Assembly (NCBI GenBank): GCA_036524675.1
Contig: DATDBU010000080.1
Span: 23,847 to 87,846 of the forward strand
Direction of reading: 5' to 3'
Origin: DATDAW01 sp036524675
Lineage (GTDB): Bacteria; Verrucomicrobiota; Verrucomicrobiia; Chthoniobacterales; DASVRZ01
DNA length: 64,000 nt
Position numbers and translations under genes: made by a program. The notes below the pieces were generated by a model that searched no databases, was not told where the DNA came from, and saw only the letters and a list, made by a program, of their open reading frames with translations. Of the stretch, positions 27,667 to 35,745 are shown one piece after another (position 1 is the stretch's first letter; every line of letters begins with the position of its first letter).

Positions 27667-28149
27667 CTACGATTGGGCCGCTCCAAGCGATTTCTGAAAC
27701 GCCGCCAGGGTTTCTTTACTTACATGATGTTCGATTCCTTCAGCGTCGGATTGGGCAACGGCATCGGGAATTCCCAAGGATCTTAGGAACGCGACGACGA
27801 TTTCATGACGGCGGCGCGATTCCTCGGCGAGTTTGCGTCCGGTATCCGTGAGGAAAATGGAGCGGTATGGCTGTGTCGTCACAAAGCCGTCGCGTTGCAG
27901 GCGTTGAATGGTCCGCGCCACGGTGACGTGTGTCACACCGAGGTGACGCGCGATATCGACGATACGGGCCTCACCAGTTTGCTCGATGAGACTCGCGATG
28001 AGTTCTACGTAATCTTGCGCTGTCTCCTGTGAGTGTTCGACACGTGTGCGGCGGGGATTTCCTCGAATCAGCGGGTTTGAATGACTGGCATCGGAAAAGG
28101 TCACTCTAAAAAGAAGCAAACAATCTGGTGATTGACAATTCGGTTTCAT
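27667..28149 (-). CDS. mntR: MntR-type manganese-responsive regulator (DtxR family)
   Basis: 160 residues if the ATG at 28149 is used; a GTG at 28104 is an alternative. Winged helix with VDIARHLGVTHVTVARTIQRLQRDGFV, then metal-site residues in SRRRHEIVVAFLRSLGI and the DAEGIEHHVSKET block characteristic of MntR. The protein matches the shorter, SH3-less MntR form. Represses Mn uptake or activates efflux when Mn is high. Divergent from an outer-membrane protein gene that begins only 24 bases away; no Mn transporter is nearby. Confidence 0.88.
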   Translation of the reverse strand: MKPNCQSPDCLLLFRVTFSDASHSNPLIRGNPRRTRVEHSQETAQDYVELIASLIEQTGEARIVDIARHLGVTHVTVARTIQRLQRDGFVTTQPYRSIFLTDTGRKLAEESRRRHEIVVAFLRSLGIPDAVAQSDAEGIEHHVSKETLAAFQKSLGAAQS

Positions 28150-28173
28150 AATACAGCATGCGCTACAAAATAT

Positions 28174-29034
28174 ATGAAAGGCTCCATTTTAGCATGTTTC
28201 ACCTTCTTCTCCCTTGTTCTACCGCTTCTTCGCGCTGGAAACGCCGCACCGCCGTCGTCCCCGAACAAATCCCAATACAATCTTTTCCATCCCACCCCCC
28301 GCGACCTGCTCCGCGATCTCGCACCCGATCGCCCGGACACGACGGAGAGCCCGGTGACCGTTGACGCTGGCCATTTTCAGATCGAAACAAGTTTCTTCGA
28401 CTACAGCCGAGACAAATCTGACGGAACCAGAACCGAGGTCTTTACCTATAGTTCGCTCAACCTGAAGGTGGGACTCACGAACAGCATGGATGCGCAATTG
28501 CTATTCGATGCGTATACCATCGAAGAATCCAAAGACCGCGAGACGGACCAAACGGAGAAACCCGGGAGCTTCAGCGACATAACCTTCAGGCTAAAAGTCA
28601 ACGTTTGGGGTAACGATGGCGGAAAAACGGCTTTTGCCATTTTCCCATTCGTGGAAATTCCAACCGGCACCAAACTCAGCAGTGACCGCGTTGAAGGCGG
28701 TCTTATTTTGCCATTCTCCATGGGAATCAACGACCGCCTTGATTTCGGCGCGATGCTTGAGACAGATGCTGTGTACAACCCAGACACCGATACCTATGAA
28801 CTGGCGGTAGTGCATACTGCGGTGCTGGGTGTCGCCATCGCGGACCCAGTGCATCTGTATCTGGAATACGTAGGGTCTGCTGGAACGGGTGAACAGCGTT
28901 ATCAGGCCACATTTAGTGGGGGATTGACGTTTCCGGTAACGCCGGACCTTCAATTGGATGCTGGCGTCCGCCTTGGCTTGAACGACGCAGCTGAGGATTT
29001 CGGCTGCTTCACAGGGATGACAATGCGTTTTTAA
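28174..29034 (+). CDS. outer-membrane beta-barrel protein (MetA phenol-degradation transporter-like)
   Basis: 286 residues from the ATG at 28174 with a signal peptide (about 1-25). PDRPDTTESPVTVDAGHFQIETS is the entry motif of the MetA-pathway-like transporter family, followed by alternating beta-strand sequence and an aromatic C-terminus ending in MRF, as expected of a barrel. Substrate unknown. It shares an intergenic space of only 24 bases with the divergent mntR-type gene, so the promoter must overlap that coding region if the ATG at 28149 is right. This makes metal control possible but unproven. Confidence 0.75.
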   Translation: MKGSILACFTFFSLVLPLLRAGNAAPPSSPNKSQYNLFHPTPRDLLRDLAPDRPDTTESPVTVDAGHFQIETSFFDYSRDKSDGTRTEVFTYSSLNLKVGLTNSMDAQLLFDAYTIEESKDRETDQTEKPGSFSDITFRLKVNVWGNDGGKTAFAIFPFVEIPTGTKLSSDRVEGGLILPFSMGINDRLDFGAMLETDAVYNPDTDTYELAVVHTAVLGVAIADPVHLYLEYVGSAGTGEQRYQATFSGGLTFPVTPDLQLDAGVRLGLNDAAEDFGCFTGMTMRF

Positions 29035-29258
29035 AGAGCGTATCGGCTCTTATGTAACGGCATGCCTGGTGGAAACAGTGCGTGCGCCGCGTCTCTTTCC
29101 TTAAATTGCAGCTTGCGAGGCGACCGACCCAGCCTATGGTCTGACAAGTCCCGATGGTGCTCCCAGTGCCGCCGGGACTGTTTCGCGTCCAAACAGCAAT
29201 TGCGTGGAGCAGCAAGTGTCACAACTCCCGTAAACTCCTTTTCTTCCCCGAAATCATC

Positions 29259-30527
29259 ATGGCAAATACAGTTCTCGTCGGCGCTCAATGGGGCGACGAA
29301 GGCAAAGGCAAAATCATCGATTTTCTCACGGAGGATGCCGATATCGTCGTTCGCAGCCAGGGCGGAAACAACGCGGGACATACCGTTGTTTTCGCCGGCG
29401 TAAAGTACGTGCTCCACCTCATCCCGTCGGGAATTTTGCGCCAGGACAAAGTTTGCATCATCGGCAATGGCGTGGTTCTCGATCCGGTATCGGTCGTTGC
29501 TGAACTCGATGGTCTCGCAGAGAAGGGCGTGAAAGTGGAGTCGAATCTCCTCATCAGCGATTGTGCCCACCTGGTTTTTCCATACCACAGGCTTCTCGAC
29601 GAACAGCGTGAACTGCTCAAAGGCGTCGATAAAATAGGCACGACGAAACGCGGGATTGGTCCCGCATATGGGGACAAGGCGGCGCGTGTCGGGTTGCGTG
29701 TCTGCGATCTTCTGCAGCCGGAAGTGTTTTCGAAGAAGCTGAAACAGCGCGTAGACGAGAACAACGCCGTGCTCGCTTCCATCGGTGCCAAGACGGTGGA
29801 TTTTGATGAAATTAATACGGCGTATCTCGCTGCTGGGAAGCGCCTTAAGCCATTTGTTACCAACACAGTTGAATATCTCTACGAAGCTGTGAAAGCGGGC
29901 AAAAACATCCTTTTCGAGGGCGCGCAAGGGACCTTCCTCGATCTCGACCACGGCACCTATCCGTATGTCACGTCGTCCAATACCACCGCTGGCGGCGCTT
30001 GTACGGGCTCTGGTGTCCCACCGAATCGCATGGACACGGTTGTTGGCGTCATCAAAGCCTACACCACCCGTGTCGGCGAAGGGCCATTTCCGAGCGAGGA
30101 CCAGATGATCTCCGATCTGCTTCATGGCATGGGCCGCGAGTTCGGCTCGACGACGGGCCGGGAGCGGCGTTGCGGATGGTTCGACGCCGTATCGACGCGA
30201 TACGCGTCCATGATTAATGGCATCGACGAAGTCGCCGTCACTAATCTCGACGGTTTGGACGGCGTCGAAACACTGAAAATCTGCGTTGCTTATCAGCTCG
30301 GCGACAAAAAATGGTGCGTCCCGCCTGCAGACTTCAGCTGGCTCGAAAAATGCGAACCCGTCTATGAAACGTTGCCCGGCTGGCAGTCGCCGACGGACGA
30401 GATTCGCTCATTTGCGGAACTCCCCGAAAACGCTCAGAAGTACCTGCTCCGTCTCGCCGAGTTGACTGAAGCGAAACTCCGTATTGTGAGCGTTGGCCCT
30501 GGTCGGGAGCAGACTTTCGTCGTGTAA
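29259..30527 (+). CDS. purA: adenylosuccinate synthetase
   Basis: 422 residues from the ATG at 29259, giving the normal N-terminus ANTVLVGAQWGDEGKGKIIDFL with P-loop GDEGKGK. Makes adenylosuccinate from IMP and aspartate with GTP, the first step to AMP. VRSQGGNNAGHTVV, IGTTKRGIGPAYGDKAARVG, ANTVEYLYEA-like region and RRCGWFDA are all family blocks. No operon partner evident; the next gene is on the other strand. Confidence 0.97.
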   Translation: MANTVLVGAQWGDEGKGKIIDFLTEDADIVVRSQGGNNAGHTVVFAGVKYVLHLIPSGILRQDKVCIIGNGVVLDPVSVVAELDGLAEKGVKVESNLLISDCAHLVFPYHRLLDEQRELLKGVDKIGTTKRGIGPAYGDKAARVGLRVCDLLQPEVFSKKLKQRVDENNAVLASIGAKTVDFDEINTAYLAAGKRLKPFVTNTVEYLYEAVKAGKNILFEGAQGTFLDLDHGTYPYVTSSNTTAGGACTGSGVPPNRMDTVVGVIKAYTTRVGEGPFPSEDQMISDLLHGMGREFGSTTGRERRCGWFDAVSTRYASMINGIDEVAVTNLDGLDGVETLKICVAYQLGDKKWCVPPADFSWLEKCEPVYETLPGWQSPTDEIRSFAELPENAQKYLLRLAELTEAKLRIVSVGPGREQTFVV

Positions 30528-30554
30528 GTTCCTTCTGCCGGGATGAGGTCGAAT

Positions 30555-31796
30555 TTACCTTACCCGGATTCCATCTCTGACACTGTCCGGCGGATGGACG
30601 ATGACGACCGCGTATTTTTTCAGACCAGACACGACTTCTGCAGCCGTACCATTGCTGTGGCCGATTTCGACCTTTTGGAGGCGTGCCTTGCCATCGATCA
30701 CTGCGAAAGTCATCCAGTCCTTTCCGCGACGGAAAAGTGCACCGGTGGGAACCTGTAGGACATCGTCGCCATGCCACCTAACGATTCGGGCTTCAACTCG
30801 GTAGCGGTCGCCGAGTTTACCCGTGGAATCGGCAAAGTCGACGCGCACTTTTACGCGCTGTTCTTCGACGCCAAGCGCTGAGATCTTCGTGTAACCGCCT
30901 GGTTCGATAACACTTACACGTCCGCGGAGGGGTTTGTCGCCCCCCCATTGTTCAATGGAAACCTCGGCTCCGGGAGTTACTTCAACTGCGTCCGTGGAGA
31001 GCAATTCGATTTCAGCCTCAAGATCCCGCGGGTCGCCGACTTCCATGATCTGCGTGCTGACTGTCACCACCCGGGAGTTCTCTTCAAAAACATTCAGAAC
31101 GTACCCATCGACGGGCGCAACGATCGAAACGGGCTCGGATCTTTCCGGCTGTGTTGCCTGCACGAGCGCAGCTTGGGCTTGGGCGATCTCGAACTCCGCT
31201 ACGTGGAGCGCAAACGCAGCGGAACGAAACTCCCGCGAGAGCACTTTCACTCTGTTTTCGGCGGCGTCGAACTCCTGCACGGAAATGGCCCCACTTTTGC
31301 GGAGCAACCCGGCGCGCGAAAAATCTTTCTTCGCCAGATCCAACGCCGATGCAGCACGTTCGAGATCCGCTTGGCGACTCATCTTGGCCGCTTCAGCAGC
31401 TTTTACGGTGGCTTCTGCTTGCGCCCTGGATCGCGGATCGAGAAACCCGGACATTTGCGGTTCGATGGTGGCCAGTACCGTTTTTCCCGCCTGAATCGGT
31501 GCACCCGGGCGGAGTTCGACACGATTCAGAAACCCGGCAACCGGCGGTGTAATGACGTACCGATGCCGGATTCGCGTTTTTCCCTCTTCGAAAACGGCCA
31601 CCGTAAGAGGCCCATTCGTGACGACTACTGTTTCAACCTGAACCGGTTTTGGCCGAAGACCGTTGATCAGCGCAAGGACCAAAAGCGTACCGATGACGTA
31701 GGGGATAGACTTCCGCCACAAATCCGGTTTTCGGCGTTTCACGGGAGCGGAAGTACTGGATTTCATGGGAGACAGCGTTGCGGTTTTCATTTTCAC
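30555..31796 (-). CDS. HlyD/MacA-type efflux adaptor
   Basis: 413 residues. One N-terminal transmembrane helix (about 32-50), then a biotinyl-lipoyl half (VAGFLNRVELRPGAPIQAGKTVLATIEP), a helical hairpin (about 120-210), the second lipoyl half (APVDGYVLNVFEEN) and a beta-barrel. Links an inner-membrane exporter to an outer-membrane channel. The GTG start overlaps the permease stop as GTGA, so translation is probably coupled; an ATG six bases later is possible. Final gene of the tetR-ATPase-permease-adaptor operon. No TolC-like channel is in the window. Confidence 0.92.
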   Translation of the reverse strand: MKMKTATLSPMKSSTSAPVKRRKPDLWRKSIPYVIGTLLVLALINGLRPKPVQVETVVVTNGPLTVAVFEEGKTRIRHRYVITPPVAGFLNRVELRPGAPIQAGKTVLATIEPQMSGFLDPRSRAQAEATVKAAEAAKMSRQADLERAASALDLAKKDFSRAGLLRKSGAISVQEFDAAENRVKVLSREFRSAAFALHVAEFEIAQAQAALVQATQPERSEPVSIVAPVDGYVLNVFEENSRVVTVSTQIMEVGDPRDLEAEIELLSTDAVEVTPGAEVSIEQWGGDKPLRGRVSVIEPGGYTKISALGVEEQRVKVRVDFADSTGKLGDRYRVEARIVRWHGDDVLQVPTGALFRRGKDWMTFAVIDGKARLQKVEIGHSNGTAAEVVSGLKKYAVVIVHPPDSVRDGIRVR

Positions 31797-34156
31797 TCAC
31801 GGGTTTTCAGGACGCTCACGAGGTCCAGTTTTCGAATCCGCCTGCCAACAACGGCAAAAGACATTCCGGATGAAACAAGGACGATTATCACGGCGGTGAT
31901 GTAAGTTTGCGCCGTCAGCACGAGCGGCAGCCGGACTGTCTCCGTGTTTGCTGCGGCGACCATTATTCTGGCCAGTTCAGTGCCAACAAGCAGTCCGGCG
32001 GGGATCGCCAGCACGGTCAGAAAAGCGAGCTCGCCGATGAGGACGGTCGCGACTTCCCGATGCGTAAACCCGACGACACGCAATGTTGCAAGATCGCGAT
32101 TGCGTTCGGAAAGCGTGACGCGCGCTCCGTTGTAAACGACTCCAAACGAGACGATTACAGCAAAGCCAAAATAAATCGCCTGTATTACGCCCATCATCTT
32201 CCCGGTCGTCTGTTGAAAGCTCATGCGTGACGCCGACGTAATCGCAAGCGCCCCGATACGGGGTGAATCTTTCACGTCTGCAAGAAAATCGCTCCATTTC
32301 GCCTTATCAACTGTGAGATGCGCTCCGCTGATTGTGCCGCCCTCACGCATAAGTCGCCGCAACGTGTCGATGTCCATGTAGGCGCCGATTCCGGCGAAAT
32401 CGGTGATCGTTCCCGCGATGACGGTTTCAAGCACAGGCCGGCGGCCTTCCTGCACTTCGATTCGGAGCGTGTCGCCGGGTTTGGCGGCCAGTATTTCGGC
32501 CAGTTTCGCGGATATCATCAGCCCTGAAGACGGCAAGGGGATTGGTTGACCGTGAACGTCCAGGATGCGATTCAGGAGAGTCACCGGCGCAAGCCCGGTG
32601 ATGCTGACGCGTCGCTCGTGATGCCCGAACCGCAGCCGTGCGGCGACTGCCCGAAACGGTTCTGCGCTCAGAACGCCCGACAAATGCGTCATATCGCTGA
32701 GAGCGCTCGCCGAGCTCGGTTCGATGAGGCTAATCGTCACGTCTTGCCGCTGGGCAAGACTCCATTGAAAATCCATCAGATAGTTGATCCCGTCACGGAT
32801 CGCTCCAGGAACGATCGGGATGCCAGTGGCAAATGCCAGGCCGAGCGCCGTGAAAAATGCCTGCCAGGGTTTGCGCGCCAGATTCCGCAGTGTCATTCGA
32901 AATGCGGGTGGTACAAGTCGCTGCAATCCAAGGCGCTCCAGCACGGATGGCTTGAATTCGGCGGGCGGCTGGGGGCGCATGCCTTCGGCGGGCGGAAGGT
33001 TTACCGCCTGGCGGACAGCGCCAATGATACCCAGAAACGACGTTGCGGAACTTGCGATCAATCCAACAACAATCGCCGTCCAGTCAGGGTGGAAATCCAG
33101 CACCGGGAACAGGAAAAATTCTCGGTAAAGCATCGTGACGAGATTTCCCATCCACAAGCCAAGCAAACCTCCGACGGTTACAGCCAATAGGACAACGACA
33201 AGAGCGAACTTCAAATAGTGGAGGCCGATTTCGAACCTTCGGTATCCAAGCGCCTTGAGTTGAGCAATTTGCTCTCGCTGAAGCCGAACGACACGCGTCA
33301 GGACGGCGCTCGTCATAAATGCCGCGATGCTCAGAAAAATCGCCGGAAATGCCACCGCAAATCCCCGTAACACGCGAATCCGATCATCGATCACACGGGC
33401 CGATGGATGGTCGGCATGATTGTAGGCTATCAGTCCGCCGTACGGTGCCAATATACGGTCGATTTCGGGCATGATGTCGCGATCCTTTGCTCCCGGTGCG
33501 ACGTCGACGATGACGTTATTGAACGCGCCATCGAGATCGAGTGCCTTGGCCAGTTCGCGTTCGTTCATCCACAGGACGCCAAACCGGCGGCTATCGGGGA
33601 CGGTCTCGCCTGGACGCGATTCGTACACAAATTCGGGTGAAAGCGCGATGCCGACGATTCGAAGGCGCTGTCGTGCACCGTAAATCGTGGCGTCGATGGT
33701 GTCGCCCGGAAGAAATCCATGCGCGTCGGCAAATGCCTTGCTCACAACGACTGCGTTATGTTCTCCGACACCGGGAAGCCGCCCCGTTTTCAGAAAGAGT
33801 AGATTCAGCGTTTGAGGGCGGTCATCGGGCAGCGAAAGCACGACACCGTCCGCCGGTTCTTTCATGCCAGGAATGTCCAGAATGGCTGTCCCTTTCACGC
33901 GGGTTTCGACAGCTGCTGTGCCTGCAACCTGGGCCAGGCGATTGCGGACGGAGTTCGGGGCGCGTTTCAAATCGCAGAAAACGTCCGCAAAGCGATTGAT
34001 GGCGTAGTAGCTATCCCGGGCCGTTTCCAGCGAAACGACGAGACTGCGAGCCATTATCATCATCGCCAGCCCGCAGGCCATAACCAGCGCGACGGCGATG
34101 ACCTGGCCTTTCATTCCGCTCAGATCGCGGAAGAGTTTGAGATTGAGGGGGGCCAT
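31793..34156 (-). CDS. ABC exporter permease (FtsX/MacB-type, fused repeat)
   Basis: 787 residues with eight or so transmembrane segments in two FtsX blocks (about 265-390 and 670-775), each following a periplasmic region, plus an N-terminal helix. The block TSAVLTRVVRLQREQIAQLKALGYRRFEIGLHYL and its counterpart ERNRDLATLRVVGFTHREVATVLIGEL are the FtsX cytoplasmic loops. It pairs with the ATPase gene 14 bases upstream and the adaptor that overlaps its stop. Likely substrates are hydrophobic compounds or lipoproteins; unresolved. Confidence 0.93.
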   Translation of the reverse strand: MAPLNLKLFRDLSGMKGQVIAVALVMACGLAMMIMARSLVVSLETARDSYYAINRFADVFCDLKRAPNSVRNRLAQVAGTAAVETRVKGTAILDIPGMKEPADGVVLSLPDDRPQTLNLLFLKTGRLPGVGEHNAVVVSKAFADAHGFLPGDTIDATIYGARQRLRIVGIALSPEFVYESRPGETVPDSRRFGVLWMNERELAKALDLDGAFNNVIVDVAPGAKDRDIMPEIDRILAPYGGLIAYNHADHPSARVIDDRIRVLRGFAVAFPAIFLSIAAFMTSAVLTRVVRLQREQIAQLKALGYRRFEIGLHYLKFALVVVLLAVTVGGLLGLWMGNLVTMLYREFFLFPVLDFHPDWTAIVVGLIASSATSFLGIIGAVRQAVNLPPAEGMRPQPPAEFKPSVLERLGLQRLVPPAFRMTLRNLARKPWQAFFTALGLAFATGIPIVPGAIRDGINYLMDFQWSLAQRQDVTISLIEPSSASALSDMTHLSGVLSAEPFRAVAARLRFGHHERRVSITGLAPVTLLNRILDVHGQPIPLPSSGLMISAKLAEILAAKPGDTLRIEVQEGRRPVLETVIAGTITDFAGIGAYMDIDTLRRLMREGGTISGAHLTVDKAKWSDFLADVKDSPRIGALAITSASRMSFQQTTGKMMGVIQAIYFGFAVIVSFGVVYNGARVTLSERNRDLATLRVVGFTHREVATVLIGELAFLTVLAIPAGLLVGTELARIMVAAANTETVRLPLVLTAQTYITAVIIVLVSSGMSFAVVGRRIRKLDLVSVLKTRE

Positions 34157-34170
34157 ATGGCATTGCGTGT

Positions 34171-34875
34171 TTACCAGGCGAGCGACGTAACGGGTTCACG
34201 CTGAAGATTTTCCTCAATATCCGTGATGCGCCCGTCGGAAAGGTGAATGACGCGGTCAGCCATACCGGCGATGACAGCGTTATGTGTGATGATAACGGCC
34301 AGCGTGCCGAATTCGCGGTTAACATGCTCGACGGCTTCGAGGACCGTAAGGCCGGTTTTTACGTCGAGTGAGCCGGTTGGCTCGTCGCAGAGAAGGACCT
34401 CCGGACGTTTCGCGATAGCTCGGGCGATGGCGACGCGCTGCTGCTGGCCGCCAGACAGTTGCGAGGGAAAATGATCGATACGATCAGCCAGACCGACGAT
34501 TTGAAGCGCTTCCTCGGGTTCCATCGGCTCGCGCGAAATCTCTGTAATGAGCGCGACATTCTCCCGAGCAGTAAGACTCGGGATGAGATTGTAGAATTGA
34601 AAAACGAAACCCACGGCATCGCGGCGGTATTGGGTCAGTGTATGTTCGTCCGCCTCCGTGAGATCGTTGCCGCGGTAGGTGAGCGTGCCCGAACTGGGAA
34701 TATCGAGACCTCCAAGGATATTCAACAACGTGGATTTTCCGCTGCCAGATGCACCAAGCAGGACGACAAGTTCGCCTTCGAAAAGATCGAGATCGATGCC
34801 GTTCAAGGCTCGGATTTCACTCTCCCCAGTACGATAGACCTTAGTTAGCCCTCGAGTGTGAAAAAGTGGTTCCAT
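34171..34875 (-). CDS. ABC exporter ATP-binding protein (LolD/MacB type)
   Basis: 234 residues. Walker A GASGSGKS at 41-48, signature LSGGQQQRVAIARA, Walker B VLLCDEPTGSLD and the switch His in ITHN. The Q-loop region reads GFVFQFYNLIPSLTARENVAL, typical of LolD/MacB-like ATPases. Forms the motor of the exporter encoded downstream. Follows the TetR regulator by nine bases. Confidence 0.95.
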   Translation of the reverse strand: MEPLFHTRGLTKVYRTGESEIRALNGIDLDLFEGELVVLLGASGSGKSTLLNILGGLDIPSSGTLTYRGNDLTEADEHTLTQYRRDAVGFVFQFYNLIPSLTARENVALITEISREPMEPEEALQIVGLADRIDHFPSQLSGGQQQRVAIARAIAKRPEVLLCDEPTGSLDVKTGLTVLEAVEHVNREFGTLAVIITHNAVIAGMADRVIHLSDGRITDIEENLQREPVTSLAW

Positions 34876-34884
34876 GGCAAACTT

Positions 34885-35562
34885 TCATGAGGGGTCGTGA
34901 AGGGCGGCCCGCATTTTCTCAGTAATTTCGATGATGATGTTGCGAGCGGCCTCACGGTTGCCTGGCGTCGCTGGAGCCAAGCCTCGATCAAGGAGCAGGC
35001 CGAGGGCCTGAACGCCGTCGTCGAAGGGGATCTTGTGTTCGCCAGGGATGAAGTCGTCGCTGGAAATCAAACCGAAGCTGATCGAAGTCGTGAGGAAGGC
35101 GAGGGTTTGCGCGGAGATATCATCGCGGATAGCGCCAACTTCCTGCAACCGGGCGAAAAGCTCGGCGCGAGCAGAAATGGTATTCTTAAGCAATTCTGTG
35201 TCGCGCTGGAGAAAGCTGCCGAGAAGTCGCTTGTCGCGGGTCATGATGGCCTTCACGAACGGATTCGTGTTCACGGCGGCAAGGCTGTGTTGGATCATTC
35301 GAGCAAAGCTCCAATCGCCATGATCCTGTTCGAATCGGCGGAGCCATTCGGCAGCATGACGCGCGAATTCACGATGGAGGAGGGCTGTGAACAGGGCGTT
35401 CTTGCCGGGAAAATCGAGATAAACTGCGCCTTTGGAAACACCAGTTTCGCGGGCAATATCATCGACACTGGTTTTGTCGAATCCCCACCGGGCAAAGAGT
35501 TTGGCGGCGGTATCCAGAAGACGTTCGCGTCGTTCGGAAGAAACCGGAGGCGTGACGGACAT
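34885..35562 (-). CDS. TetR/AcrR-family regulator of the exporter operon
   Basis: 225 residues from the ATG at 35562; a longer start would run through the promoter repeats. The N-terminal helix-turn-helix reads DKTSVDDIARETGVSKGAVYLDFPGKNALF, the TetR signature. The C-terminal ligand domain resembles the AcrR group. As first gene of the exporter operon it probably represses its own transcript and is released by an exported compound; the ligand is unknown. A set of GGTCA-type repeats lies just upstream. Confidence 0.9.
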   Translation of the reverse strand: MSVTPPVSSERRERLLDTAAKLFARWGFDKTSVDDIARETGVSKGAVYLDFPGKNALFTALLHREFARHAAEWLRRFEQDHGDWSFARMIQHSLAAVNTNPFVKAIMTRDKRLLGSFLQRDTELLKNTISARAELFARLQEVGAIRDDISAQTLAFLTTSISFGLISSDDFIPGEHKIPFDDGVQALGLLLDRGLAPATPGNREAARNIIIEITEKMRAALHDPS

Positions 35563-35569
35563 ATGACAA

Positions 35570-35612
35570 TGTGACCAAAACGCCCAGCCGGTCAAATGGT
35601 CAAATGGTCACA
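35570..35612. promoter_or_regulatory. repeat cluster upstream of tetR (operator candidate)
   Basis: TGTGACCA at 35570-35577 and TGGTCACA at 35605-35612 form an inverted repeat, and between them the unit GGTCAAAT occurs twice in tandem before GGTCACAA (from 35590). It lies 8-50 bases upstream of the regulator start, where an autoregulatory site would be expected. The spacing of the inverted repeat is wide, so the tandem units may be the true site. Confidence 0.5.
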
Positions 35613-35745
35613 ATAGTACACAGACAGCCGCCTGAAGCTGATCAGCGGAGGAAACCTGCCCAGTGCTTTCCGCGGGGAACAGCGTGAGCCGAGCAAGGGC
35701 TGAAGCAAAATGGGGCAACATCAGAAAGGTTGCCCCCTCAACTCT

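Noticed and set aside
27343..27786. 147-codon plus-strand frame as an intact gene
   Set aside because: It overlaps kbl and mntR and matches only the start of an M64 peptidase, so it is recorded as a relic.
29031..30125. 364-codon open frame on the minus strand
   Set aside because: Antisense to purA, with no domain signal; purA is certain.
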